Assembly (NCBI GenBank): GCA_037178675.1
Contig: JAYMGJ010000734.1
Span: 1-64,000, forward strand
Direction of reading: 5' to 3'
Source: Scleroderma bovista
Taxonomy: Eukaryota; Basidiomycota; Agaricomycetes; Boletales; Sclerodermataceae
DNA: 64,000 nucleotides
The notes under the pieces are model-generated. The model did not search any database. It saw only the letters and a list, made by a program, of their open reading frames with translations, and was not told the origin of the DNA. This document shows, piece after piece, positions 24,784 to 35,596 of the stretch (positions are counted from its first letter, which is position 1; each line of letters starts with the position of its first letter). The position numbers were made by a program, and so were the translations under genes.

Positions 24784-25610
24784 ACGAGACATCGTATTGC
24801 ATGACTCAGCACGGGTATGAAGCCCCTAATTCCTACCACGACAGCTATCATCATTCTTCCGGAATCCACCTCAAGAACTCGTATTGCGATACCGACCCTT
24901 TCATCATCATCGCTGCATACTGCTATGTAGCGGGTAAAGCAGAGGAATCGCCCAATCCCATCGAGAACGTTGCAGCGGAAGGCCGTCATTTTGTTCAGTG
25001 GTGCGTCTCAGTTTCTTTTCTCACCTTGACATGTGACACTGCGTTCTGTTCTAGTAACTGCAGAACATCCATACGGAATCAAATTGTTCCCGTCAGATAA
25101 CTCGAAGCTGGGAGAGATGGAGTTTTATCCTGGAGTGTGATTTTACGGTCTTCCACCCCTGCTGCACACTTATGACGCTATGCCGAAAAGAGGGCTCTTC
25201 ATCATTCCAGGCAGAGGCTGGGGTGTGTGGGTGAGATAACGGCTTGCGCTACTGTGGGACAGGAGAAGGCCAGCTCGAGCGTCCAGACGATGCAATACAG
25301 CTCGCATCATGGTCAGTGTGTCACTCGGAGAGAGGTAGGACTAACCGATAGATGTCTAGGTTGATGATCGATGATCGTCAATGATACGTATCGATCAGAC
25401 CTATCTTCTCTACCCGCCACACTTACTCGCCATCACCATGCGCTACGTTATTCTCGTTCTGCACGCTCCTACGAGGGAACAAAAGAAAACACACTTGGTC
25501 CTTTCGGACGAGAAACGCAGGGCACGGGGCATATGTTTCCCCATAGTCGCAGTGAAGGCCACCGGAGCCGTTTCAGCACCCCGGTCGAAGTTGTAAGGCA
25601 GTGTGATGCC
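24784..25610 (+). pseudogene. Decayed, 5'-truncated cyclin C (Ssn8/Srb11-type) copy
   Basis: Cyclin C pairs with Cdk8 in the Mediator kinase module. Recognisable blocks appear in order but in different frames. They are HLKNSYCDTDPFIIIAAYCY and AGKAEESPNPIEN near 24,870-24,960, then YGIKLFPSDNSKLGEMEFY near 25,078-25,128. After a frame jump come LECDFTVFHP near 25,131, then YCGTGEGQLE near 25,252, and IVNDTYRSDL near 25,374. A further frame change precedes LYPPHLLAITMRYVILVLHA. At least three indels break the frame, and the first 80 residues or so of the cyclin are missing, where the divergent ISA1 exon lies. An intact gene is expected elsewhere in the genome. Description only; no repaired reading is given. 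Confidence 0.75.
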
Positions 25611-25619
25611 GAGTAGTAG

Positions 25620-26044
25620 TAGTCAGTCTATACACGGCGACACACTAAGATCTCAATACACAAATGCCAGACCAATGTTTCTGTTATTGTGAAGGAGCCA
25701 GAAGGGAAATTTTACATTGGAGCGACTTTGTAATCCAGGATCCTTCGACGGCGCGGGAGAGTAGACTTGCGGATTTAGCGCATTCTGCGAGCGGTCGGCC
25801 CATAGCAGATACTTAACAAGCTGTCGGAGTGGACACAGGCTGCTGGGTTCACAATTGGATAGGGAAGTAGCTTTTGAAGGAAATTGTATGGATGAGTGGT
25901 ACAAAGTGCTAGGGTAGCCTACCTCAGATCATCCAAACTTTATACACAGCAACGTTTCTCACCGAAGGCCAAATAAAGTATGAAATCCGCCCGAGGCGGT
26001 TGGAAAAATAGAGCAAGATTGTCCGGCTTTCCAAAGTATAACGA
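25620..26044. other. Intergenic region, 3' of RPN3
   Basis: Roughly 425 bp between the decayed cyclin C copy and the RPN3 stop codon. No gene or repeat was recognised. Confidence 0.5.
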
Positions 26045-27748
26045 TCAAAAGTCTCCCAGGCCACCATCGTCGTCATCCAAATCCCCTTCCTGGATTTCTT
26101 TCGCAAGCTCTCTCTCGCGCTCTCGTGCTCCTTGCGCAGCAGCGAGTTCCTTGCGATGAGCATCGAGCGGGTAACGCATTGCCTGAACATCGAGTTAGCA
26201 GTTATTTCGTTTCGAACGAGATCAATACTAATCAACCGAAGTACAGGGGGTGATCGTACCTTTACGCTCTGATTATGGAGGTCCATGCAATATGTGATCC
26301 TTCGCATGTACATGTCGCTCACTTCGGGTCCATAACCGTTCTTCCTTCCTTCACACTCCATCCAGCCTTTCTCATGAATGATACGGCCTTCGATGACACC
26401 GTCTCGGATAGCCTTACCCACGATATACTCGGCATCCTCCTCAGAGTCGAGATGGAGTTTAAGACAGATGTCACGCAGGGAGATGCGTGAATATGACAGC
26501 GAGAGGCGACGGATACCAGTTTTGATGACGTTCTGCCGGAGACGGACGATCAAAGTGTACGTCTTGTCTGCCTCGAATTGCGCGGCATGCTTGGTCAAAG
26601 TCGTCTGGAATTCCGACAGTGATCCCGTCCGAACAGCTGTGAATTGTCGGCCTTATAGAAAAGAGGATGCGGCAGTGTACGAACCTTTGACGATGTCAAA
26701 GTATGCTCTGAGCGCCTTCTCGAGCACGTAATGTCTAAATATACTGCGATCGGGGATGTCACCCATAAGCAACTCGACAACTACGAAGGATTTGTGAACT
26801 GCTTGATAAAATCCAGGAGCAGTCTTGGCAGGTGGCGCGCGCCGGATGGCTTGCTGTAAATTGGTATGTGCAGCGGTATAGTTTAATTGTACTGCCTTTA
26901 TGCGGCCCAGGAAGTAATGGTAGCGGGCGAACTGAGGGCTACTGGCGGAGGAAGGGAACGTAGTTTTGGAGACTAGTTTGTCTGCCTGGTCGTATAAATT
27001 GTAATGGAGATAATTTCGAAGCAAACGATTGATAAGTGAGGCTTGTGCATCATCGTCATGGCGCAATGCGGCCGTACGCTGTGCAGCCAAAAATAATCTG
27101 GTGGATAGAACTTAGTTCCCGTACAGCACAAGCAAACACACGTACGGTCGCGCATCGGCAAGTTCTCCACCGAGTTCGTACGATCGCTCAACGGCGAACC
27201 ATACTTTTGCCGCAATAGGATCCATACTCCTGCGATTAAGAGACTGCATTTTTTCGATAGTCTCATTGCAAATCTGTATTGACTTTGCGTAGTTCTCTTT
27301 CGAAGAGTGGAGGTGGTGAATGATGAGGAGTCGAAAGTATATTTCCACTTCGGGGACCGGGTCAGAGGTAGGTTTTGATGGAGGTGCAGTAGCGCCTGTA
27401 TTCTCGGTATTAGATTCTACATCCATCGCCCGGTCGATAACCGGGGCAGGTGGGAGGCATGCGAGTAAACTTGACTTGACTGCCGAGTCTTTGCAACAAT
27501 CGCACATCACTTCACAGGAAAAACGAAAGGATGAAGCACGCACCTGCTGGATAGTTCTCCTCTATGGCATCCTGCAAAACTTTGCTGTCAATGCGTTTCC
27601 GGAGTGCGGTGAGTGATCGCAGGACCCGGTGAGTGAATCGTGGTTCGAGTTCGGCAACAGCCCGCTCAATGAGAGCGATGTTGGCTTTAATCTCGACCGT
27701 CGGTGCGACTGTCTTGCCCTCTTTCTTGGTGACCGTCTCTGTGGCCAT
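26045..27748 (-). CDS. RPN3: 26S proteasome lid subunit Rpn3 (PSMD3)
   Basis: Five exons (27748-27544, 27488-27146, 27097-26685, 26636-26260, 26182-26045) give 491 residues, close to the family norm. Rpn3 is a PCI-domain subunit of the regulatory particle lid. The N-terminus has EIKANIALIERAVAELEPRF and VLRSLTALRKRID. The TPR-like helical region includes SLINRLLRNYLHYNLYDQAD and RYHYFLGRIKAVQLNYTAA. The PCI part reads YTLIVRLRQNVIKTGIRRLS, then SRISLRDICLKL and AEYIVGKAIRDGVIEGRI. The acidic end is DLDDDDGGLGDF. The start is the only ATG upstream of the conserved helices. It lies 276 bp downstream of, and parallel to, the PARP gene. Confidence 0.95.
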
Positions 27749-28023
27749 GTTGTCTCTGCACGATGGATGGTCGAGACTAATTATTGTGATTCGTGAATGA
27801 CGCGTCCTCCTTTGTTTTGCTGCCAAACAAGCCCGCATGCGGTGCAATGGCCTTTTTCTAGTTGGATCAACACGAAGTTTGCTGTAAATGCATGTCAAAC
27901 AAAGGCTAATGTACCAGCATTGAATCCACAAGGAAGAGATGATACATTGTAGAGAAGAGTCACACATATCATAATGAACAGAGTACAAACAAGCAGTTAC
28001 TAAAACAAGAGTTGGAGTAAATC

Positions 28024-30990
28024 TCAATCCATCTTCACCATGAGCAAATATCGGAGCCGTATCTGGGCAGGATCATAGACGATGTACTAAATGTACCTGT
28101 TAGTCGCCGCAGGTGAAAAATACAGAAGAGTGTGTACCTCATTGTATAAGAGGTACGCGCCAGGAGTGGACACCTGAGATGCCTTTCCCTTTGGCATTTG
28201 GCATCCTTGCAAAGGGGGATTCTCAAGTGCAACGCCTGCATCTTGCCACTCTGTCGGTTGAGTGGTGCCTATACCTTTTGTAGCCCTGAAATATGGACTT
28301 CACATACAAAATGGAAACAGAGAACATACTGCCTTACAGGTTATTGCTCGACTTGCAGGCAGCAGCAGCATCGTATTTGGCATTCGTCAGCTCGAGGTAG
28401 GGTTTGACTGCGACTTCGCAAAGTAGCAGGACGCCAATTTGATTGCTCAAACTAGTTTGTCTGAGTACACTGCTTCGAATGAACAGGCCACACGTACTGG
28501 GCATGACAATAGTTCGCAGACTGGAGGTTTTGTTAGGCATGACGGATGGACCAGTTCCACAGTACGAACCTTTGACATCATCTATAAAATATCGCGTATC
28601 AAAAGAGCGAATATAAACAATTGAATAGGGCTCACATCAGCGAAATACACTCCCTTGCCGAACATATATCCTTGTGATCCCATCAGGGAAAGGCCGCAGA
28701 TTAGAGTATTCTCGGACTCACCAGTGACAGGAGCTATGTGATACTTTGCCGTTAACAACCAGAGTATCGAAAAACAAGACTGGTCAGACATACCTTCAGG
28801 CGGAGCGATCCGTAACCCTTGTTTCAAAATACCTTGCGGGACAATTTACTAATGTCCACCCCTGTAACAAGACACATACCAGCAAAGTTTGTTGTCCGCG
28901 AACCATGCCAGAGCAACATCCGGTTACCAGGCGCGATTTGATCGAAACCCGCCGCTGTCCAAGCGTTTGTCTCGGATTCTCTGGATAACGAGAATAGAGA
29001 AGGAACTGAAAGTTGTAGTCTATACTACTGACCTTTCGACACGGAATGCATTCATCACCGTCGCCCTGAATCGATGCGTGTCTCCATGGGTATCAGTGGC
29101 ATATTGTACCAATGTCTGGAACTCGTTGCTGGATTGTAAAACCGGCTCCATCTTCGAAAGCCCAAGGGAGCGGAAGTGAGCGTCGAGAGGGTTGAGAGGG
29201 TTGCCCTTGTCATCTACGTCTATGCTCTCCGTGATCAGTTTATGGGCAACCTCCTGGAACATCATGTTAGTATATCTCTTTTTGGACCGAAATATGAGAT
29301 CATACCATATCACCTAATGCGTCTACAAGATCAAGTTCCTGTGGGGACGTTGAGCATGGACAGCAAATAAAGCTGAGGTTTCAAATGCCTTTTTCAAGAT
29401 AGCCATATCATTAATGACAGTAGGCCTGTTCCTCCCAAATGCGTGCGGTATGATTCTATCAAGACGTCAACATGCATGTCTCAACATCTGAGATCCGGAA
29501 CATACGAATAGTATTCCCCGCTGAGCTGTTCACAGGCATGTTGGAATCCTCCAAGAGAGTTCGCAATGTCTCCGTTCTGTTTGTCGAGCACCTCAGCAAG
29601 TTTCTACCACGACGATTTACACGCATTAAAATCGAGTATTTGGAAATTCCAAATCAATTACCTTGAGCGCAGAGAAACCGTTCAGAATAGTTGACTTGGC
29701 CAGTTTTCCTAAGAAATAGTGAGGTAAGTCGGGGCCTGGAAAGCGTATCCGTCTTTCCTTACCGAGAGGGAGCTTATTGGCATCATAATTCATCGATGAC
29801 AAGTGGGCGTCAAGCAATCTACACAACAGATCAACGGGTATAAGTGTAGGTTAATTGCCATACTGACTTCGATGAGAATATGAGGTTACAAAATTGCTGT
29901 AGGGCCGTTAGTTGACCAAAGAGAGGAAGAGGAAGCAAGCAACATACTTGCAACTCCATGGACAGCTTCGAGTCTGGGATTTGTTCGTCATCCTTTTTGC
30001 TCCCACTTGGCTCGGGCTTGTCGTCGTCGTCTTCGAACGATCGTTCTACAGACCAGTCAGTCGCGCCGTTGAGTCGCCTAATTGATGCTCACCAAGCCAT
30101 GTGTATTTTCCTGGTGAAAGTGAGCAGAGCACGTACTAATCGGAATATGGCGTACCTTTTGCGGTTGTCATACCAAACCTCTGCTCCCACGCAACTCCGG
30201 TCTTTGACCTGAACTGCTTCTTGAACTCGTTGATTGCCATAGCCGAAGGCCATGTTCCCTATGCACTGCTCAGGCTTGGGTTGAACACCTTATGGGCAGC
30301 TCATACCTTGTCTTGTTTTTGACCATTTTCTCCGACGCGTCCCCAGCGAGTATACAATGTGCAAGAAGAGTCGTTACCAATAGGGTGTAGAAGCTGAATC
30401 ACGTAGAACCTGCATGGGTGTGTCTAGCGGTATCATGCGTGGCACATGAAGGCAACATACTTGTTCTTGTTCGAACCAACTTCAGTTTGGTTGAGCATGG
30501 CATCCCAGACATTTTGGGTATCTGAATAGACGACATGTGTGTCTAGCGGGCGAGCTCTTTCAAACTTCGGAATCAACGAATGATGGCGAACACTTACTGA
30601 TATGTGGGGACATGGGATCCACTGGTGCCTTTCCGCGCTTCAATACCGTGACCTGTAGTACATGAGCTTAACCTATACGAATTGACATGCATCCAAAAGA
30701 CGGACCATCTTTTTCGGCACGTCGATGTCCTTTGAAGTAGACGCAGCAGCCTGGTCCCCATTCTTATCGTCTGCCTTGAGTTTTTTGGAAGGACCGGCGT
30801 CTTGGATGTCATTGTCAGCCCGTGCTCTCTTCCCCTTAGTTGACTTGGGCTTGGGCACCGAGACTGCAGCGGCGGCGGACACAGGCTTCGCAACAGCACC
30901 TGTCTGCTGTGCAGTGCTCGACCTCGTCGTCCTGGCTGACGCAGGCTTTGAGGCTGTCGCGTCTGAGGTAGCTTTCCTTCTGGGAGGCAT
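28024..30990 (-). CDS. Poly(ADP-ribose) polymerase with WGR, regulatory and catalytic domains
   Basis: A gene of many exons; the first four are 30990-30706, 30652-30598, 30521-30461 and 30409-30307, and the rest were identified by domain rather than phased. The N-terminus is Ala/Ser/Lys-rich with nuclear-localisation-like clusters (KSTKGKRAR, KKLKADDK) and no zinc fingers, resembling PARP2-type enzymes. A WGR domain follows (FYVIQLLHPIG, LYTRWGRVGENGQ). Next come the helical regulatory domain (TGVAWEQRFGM, LAKSTILNGFSALK, VLAEVLDKQNG, IIPHAFGRNRP) and the catalytic fold. The H-Y-E triad is complete: LLWHGSRTTNFAG, FGKGVYFAD, and LLYNE before YIVYDPAQIRLRYLL. It should make poly(ADP-ribose) in DNA repair. 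It is divergent from the HMG-box gene over a GC-rich 505 bp spacer. Confidence 0.92.
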
Positions 30991-31035
30991 GGTGGGGATG
31001 GGGATCTGGTCGAAGGCGTGGATATCGCGAGGAAT

Positions 31036-31043
31036 ATATAAAG
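31036..31043 (-). promoter_or_regulatory. TATA-like box upstream of PARP
   Basis: An AT-only octamer (TATATAAA on the plus strand, TTTATATA on the minus strand) lies about 46 bp upstream of the PARP start codon in otherwise GC-rich sequence. Position and contrast support a core promoter element; this is inference. Confidence 0.35.
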
Positions 31044-31427
31044 GGGCGGACGCCATCCAAAAGGGGCAATCCCGACGTGCGGCGGCGGGCTGAGTCACGC
31101 GCGGCGCGGCTGTGCACCCCCGCGGTGTTCCGTCCGCGGTGACCGAAACGCAACAAAGCTTGGTGACACCGGCTCAGGCTTCCGAGGACGGAGTCGAAAC
31201 GCGCGAAACCCCGCCCGACTAACCTGCAACGTGGGGGCGGGGTTTGCCGATGTGGCCACCCTCCGACGACATCACACCCCGAAATGGAAGCACCCTGTGA
31301 TCACAGCAAGGGGTCACACTCCAAATGGGGAAACCGTGCACGGCTGGCTGCCTCGATGTGACTTGCTGGTGGGGTTCCTATAGCTCCTCCCTCCACCCCG
31401 TCACATCTCCCAGATAACTCCCCGGGC

Positions 31428-31434
31428 TATAAAG
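31428..31434 (+). promoter_or_regulatory. TATA box of the HMG-box gene
   Basis: TATAAAG sits 62 bp upstream of the ATG used for the HMG-box gene, at the end of the GC-rich divergent spacer. An upstream out-of-frame ATG at 31,447 lies between this box and the chosen start and would open a short upstream frame. Confidence 0.4.
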
Positions 31435-31495
31435 GCTCTCGCCAAAATGGCCGGATCCCCTCCCACTCCTGCGCACCGCGTCCACTCAGCCCGCC

Positions 31496-32781
31496 ATGTC
31501 TGTCCCCCAGGTGCAGTTCGTCCACTTCCGCTTCCCAGATGCCACCCAGTGTAAGTCCTTGCACCACTTCCTCTGTGGCGTGCAGTCTTTCATACACGCT
31601 CTCAGCAGCTGTGAACGACGAAATGAACTTCCACGGTGTCCTCTGGCATGACTTCATGTCTCCACCTGCCTTCAATGTCCCCTTGGTTCCTCCCGACAAC
31701 CAGTGGCCGTCGTTCGACTCAGTCATCATGTACTCACCCCCCTCCGACTCCTCCTCCCCAACATCGTCTTGCCAGTCGTCTCCGTCGCCCAAGGCTGGAG
31801 ACGACAGTCTTCCTGATATCGACCTTCACCAGTACATGTCCACATTCCCATCGTCAGCAGAGCTAGCTAGCATGCCCATCCCGCCCTCTCGCGGGACGTC
31901 GCGCAACAAGTCCCCCAATCACGTCCCCCGACCGCGCAATGCCTTCATGCTCTTCCGATCTGCTTTTGCAGCTGCCCAGAAGATCAGCACCAATATCGAG
32001 CACGACAATCGTCACATTACCCGCATCATTGCGTACTGCTGGAATCACCTCTCTGAAGCAGACAAGCAAGTGTGGCGCGACAAGGCTGCTGCAGAGAAGG
32101 CACAGCACACGGCCAAGTACCCTAATTACCGCTTCTCCCCTGTTGGGCGTACAACAAAGCCAGTGAAGCGCAATGTCCGTCGCAATGGCATGGAAGACAA
32201 GAAACGTTGCGAAAAAGTCGCAGAGCTCCTGTTAGCTGGGAAGAAGGGGAGCGAGCTGGAAGTTGCAGTCAAACAAATAGACGTCTCCCTCAGCATTGAA
32301 GCCTCGGACCGCACTCGACAGGAGGCCTCTATCGCTGCTGAAATGCCGTCCAATAACTGGAAACCTTCGCAAGTCGACTCAGATGAAGGTGAAATTCAAC
32401 CATTCCTCAGTCCTCTGTTACCACCGGCTGAGCCCAGAAGTCTGCCTGCTGAACCGGTGATCCACGATCAGGTCAGTCTTCTCTGCTTCCAAACCGTCGA
32501 TCATACCAATTTACACGACGTGACAGGCTCCTGACGTGATGCAACCCCACCATCACCACTTTGCTCACATACCATCGGTTGACAATGGTGTCCTTCAAAC
32601 ACCCTGGGAGTACTACCCCATCCGAGACGGAATTCAGACGGCCAATCAATACGACCCATTCATGAATTATACCAGCCAGGACTGTCCCGACTTATCACCT
32701 CCCGATTTTTCTGGATTTTCTTGGAGCAACGACGGCTTTTCGTGTGTTAGTAGGTCGTCGTCGTCTTATTCATACTTCTGA
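31496..32781 (+). CDS. HMG-box (MATA-type) transcription factor
   Basis: Three exons (31496-31550, 31609-32471, 32527-32781) give 390 residues. One HMG box of the sequence-specific MATA/SOX type lies near residues 145-215: HVPRPRNAFMLFRSAFAAAQ, then NIEHDNRHITRIIAYCWNHL and SEADKQVWRDKAAAEKAQH, ending KYPNYRFSP. Such factors regulate mating, dikaryon development or fruiting in basidiomycetes. I cannot say which ortholog this is. The C-terminal half is Ser/Pro/Asp-rich and ends in a Trp/Phe/Ser-rich tail typical of activation regions. The start at 31,496 is preferred over the out-of-frame ATG at 31,447 because only it splices into the long exon. It converges with the dihydroorotate dehydrogenase gene. 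Confidence 0.88.
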
Positions 32782-32924
32782 ATGGACTGCGGCTCATGTG
32801 TTGTGATGATTGACTTATTGCTCATTTAATCCAAATTGGCTCACCCCCACGACACCCAATTTCTTCATTTCAATGTAGCATCTTCCTCTGTCTCCTTCCC
32901 TCCTGTATCCTAGAGCTTTCGGAA

Positions 32925-34011
32925 TTACAACTTCACGTCTCGCCGCCTGACCCGTTCGTCTTCGCTGCTTCTGGTCTTCTGTTCTTGGGAAAGTTGAGTA
33001 AATGCTGCGACACCCAGTCTCCCGACCAGCGTCGCGCATCCCACAATCTTGGCGCCGACGCGATGCATGCGAGCCACAGCCTCAGGTGAAGTGACACCGC
33101 CAGCCCCAACAATGACGATCTCTTGCAGTCCAGAATCGCCCGATTCCGCTAGAAATCGCGAGAAAAAATATACATTCTCAAGAGATAATGGATGTATCGC
33201 TTCGCCAGCAAGACCTCCTACCGCAGGAGGGACAGCAAATGGTGATCCACGTGTCTCGCCATCCGTAGTTTCGGTAGAGAAAACCAAGCAATTTCCTAGG
33301 GTATTCGTGCAGACGAGAAAGGCGAACGGATTTGTGGGTCTTCCGGAAGTCGCATCCTGGCGAGAGTATTGCTTGATTCCGTTAACAAGATCCTGAATCT
33401 GGGTGGCCACGACATATGGCGGTAATTTGATACCGAGTGTGAGGGTCCTGTCTGCCCAAAATCGTTCCGTCAGTGCATCCAAGAAGGGAGCGAGGGTGGC
33501 GAAGCTGTAGGAAGGCGGTGGGTGCCCTTTGATATTGGGACAGCTTGCGTTGAATTCGATAGCTATCCGAGAACTCCAGGAAGGTTGCTCTTCCCAGAGA
33601 TCTTGGATAGCCGTGATCATCTCCTGCAGACCTTGGGGAGTAGAATCGGTGATGCTAATGATGAAGGGTTTGGCCGATTGTGGGTCGCGTTCGAGGAGGG
33701 CTCTCACCCATCCTATGTATGCAGACAGTGGGTGCGGAGAGTATCCGTAGGAGTTCACTGACGACAATGACTCGGTCAGAAATGCAACCTAGCAGACGAT
33801 GAGAGAGTGTGCAGCTTGAAATACACAGAACACAGCCGCGCACTGTATGCGAAGAATCCTCTTGGAAGCCTGACAGTGTTGCGGTCCGTGTTGTCACGGC
33901 ACCAGTTTGTGGACAATCATACAGCTCTGTGAGCTGTCGCAAGTCAGATGCCCATGCGCAGGACGTATTCAGCAATGGTGGGTGGACGACTATTTCTCGG
34001 ACTTTGACCAT
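32925..34011 (-). CDS. URA1: Dihydroorotate dehydrogenase, cytosolic class 1A (Ura1-type)
   Basis: Two exons (34011-33844 and 33788-32925) give 343 residues. The enzyme oxidises dihydroorotate to orotate in pyrimidine synthesis. The motif IEFNASCPNIKG carries a cysteine where class 2 mitochondrial enzymes have serine, and there is no presequence or membrane helix, so this is the soluble class 1A type. Other blocks are GAVTTRTATLSGFQ, TLGIKLPPYVVATQ, the GGLAGEAIHPLSL loop, IVIVGAGGVTSPEAV and KIVGCATLVG for FMN phosphate binding. In most fungi the class 2 enzyme is usual, so class 1A here is worth noting. Its 5' flank, from two bases upstream of the ATG, is duplicated at about 54,729. Confidence 0.93.
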
Positions 34012-34012
34012 G

Positions 34013-34925
34013 GTATGTGTGGGTCATAGTAAAACGCTCATCGCTGGTAGGCTGTAGCCTCTTTGAAAGCGGTCGACAAACAAGGACGTTTATGTAAGGC
34101 CAGATAGATATGAATACGAACGTCGAAGAAACTACATTATACATTACTTTAGGATCTCTTCTCGTTCTAATACAGACTGCTCTAGCTTGATGAGAATCGT
34201 AGTTCGCTCGGGGTACTGTTGAGTGGGAGTGTTGTGGGCAGTCACGCGAGCGGGCTGAGGGCATATTCAACGCAATAACTTTGGAGAGGGGAAATATGTC
34301 ATACGAAACCCAGGCCATCGAGCACTGCTTCAACGATACCTGCAGCAAAGGACGAGCAACTGAGCTGGCTCATGTCTCTTGGCACGGATATGTGTCGTTC
34401 GACGAGCGGATCGTTGTCAATGATCATATCTGGGCAGGGGTCAAGTGTCAGGTCGCAGATCAAGGGAGCAGTTTACATTCATCCTCGTTCTCCACACTTT
34501 TCTCGATGGAGTCTGCGGGCCTCCCGAAGACTTCCCTCCATACCTGGGTATGAATAGACATCAAAGCTGGCAAGAAACGAATTTCCCGCTTGGGGGCCTT
34601 GGATGATGATTCCACACGCCATACCATCAGTTCGAGGACACGGATCCCAACGCGGTAGCCTAGGATGTTCAGTCTAGAATAGATCATTCTTCGGTGAACC
34701 TTTTGATCGGGCTGAAAGAGACGACTCACCGACGCTCCAGATTGTTTATTCCACTGACACGCTTTTGGGTGTACTGAACTACCTCTGAGAAAAGAAAGGC
34801 GAACGCCGACGCAGACACTTCTGCTGTCCGTGTCTTGTTGAGATTCCTGTCATAGGGCGTTGAGCTGCGGGTCGCGACTGGCCAAGGGTTGTGTTGATCA
34901 GGGGTGTTGGTGGGAGAGAGAAGCG
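34013..34925. repeat. Left copy of the ~0.9 kb direct repeat bounding the island
   Basis: This stretch matches 54,729-55,622 in the same orientation. It starts beside the dihydroorotate dehydrogenase ATG (GTATGTGTGGG in both copies) and ends within the first coding exon of TRAPPC5 (GGGTGTTGGTGGGAG in both). Counting a 273-bp sample by eye gives about 96% identity, mostly transitions, with a few small indels. Confidence 0.85.
34144..34925 (-). pseudogene. Broken left copy of TRAPPC5/TRS31
   Basis: On the minus strand this repeats exons 2-4 and most of exon 1 of the complete gene at 54,835-55,709, with the same intron positions. The reading LNILGYRVGIRVLELMVWR through the C-terminal ERTTILIKLEQSVLERE is retained. 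Two defects are visible. The 5' end of exon 1 is missing, because homology stops at about 34,925 and unrelated GTC-rich sequence follows. In addition, 7 bp present in the other copy (TATGTTG on the plus strand) are absent near 34,855, shifting the frame just before the conserved NIYDRN segment. The copy is therefore probably non-functional, although its 3' exons are still open. TRAPPC5 is a core subunit of the vesicle-tethering TRAPP complexes. Confidence 0.85.
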
Positions 34926-35596
34926 CGCGGTGGGTGGGTAGTGGTCGTTGTTGTCGATGCTGGTGGTTGTCGCCGTCGTTATTGGTGGTAGTATGACCAC
35001 CCGTCGATGGGGATCACCATCCCACTAATGATCGTCGTCGTGGGATGGAAAGGGGGAGGAGAAGACTAGCAAGACCCTGCGATGTTCGACGGGGAAATAT
35101 CGAATTAATGCACGAATGGAGTTGTCGTCGACGGTTGATGGTAGTAGGGGTGGCTGGCGTCGACGTTGTGGCTGCTGGCGTTGTCACTATCGTACATAGA
35201 CCCATGAATGTGTTCATTGCTGCAGTTGTGGGGTCGAGACTGAGGTGGGAGGGTGGTGGTATTGGCTGATGATCGTGGTGGTCGTCATCGTTGAGGTGGT
35301 ACAGTCAGAGGGATGCAGGTCACTGGAGAGAGTCACTGCCAGAGATGGTGATGCAGGAGCTCACCTGTGTCACATCCGTCCGGGACCGATGATCCACATA
35401 TCTTGCAAAGCGTCCCTAGTACAGAATCCTTAGGCATCAGCGGCAACGCGGAAGACCAAACCTATGTGTGGCGAGAGAGTCAGTGTCTGGGATTCGCCGG
35501 ACGCACACCTCTTGCTGCCTCTCTGACTGTGCCACTCCTTTCGATCATCGACCCCAAGTGCAAGTACTTTCTACTAGTACCAGACGGAACCAGGAC
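34926..35596. other. GTC/GGT-rich filler between the direct repeat and the kinase gene
   Basis: Low-complexity sequence rich in GTC, GTT and GGT (34,930-35,300), resembling the stretch at 1,555-1,860, followed by unassigned sequence. The real 5' end of the kinase gene may lie in the last 150 bp, but no convincing upstream exon was found. Confidence 0.45.

Noticed and set aside
34281..34553. Conserved 90-codon plus-strand frame present in both direct repeats (also 54,972-55,244)
   Set aside because: It is the antisense of TRAPPC5 exons 2-3 and is conserved only because the DNA is duplicated.
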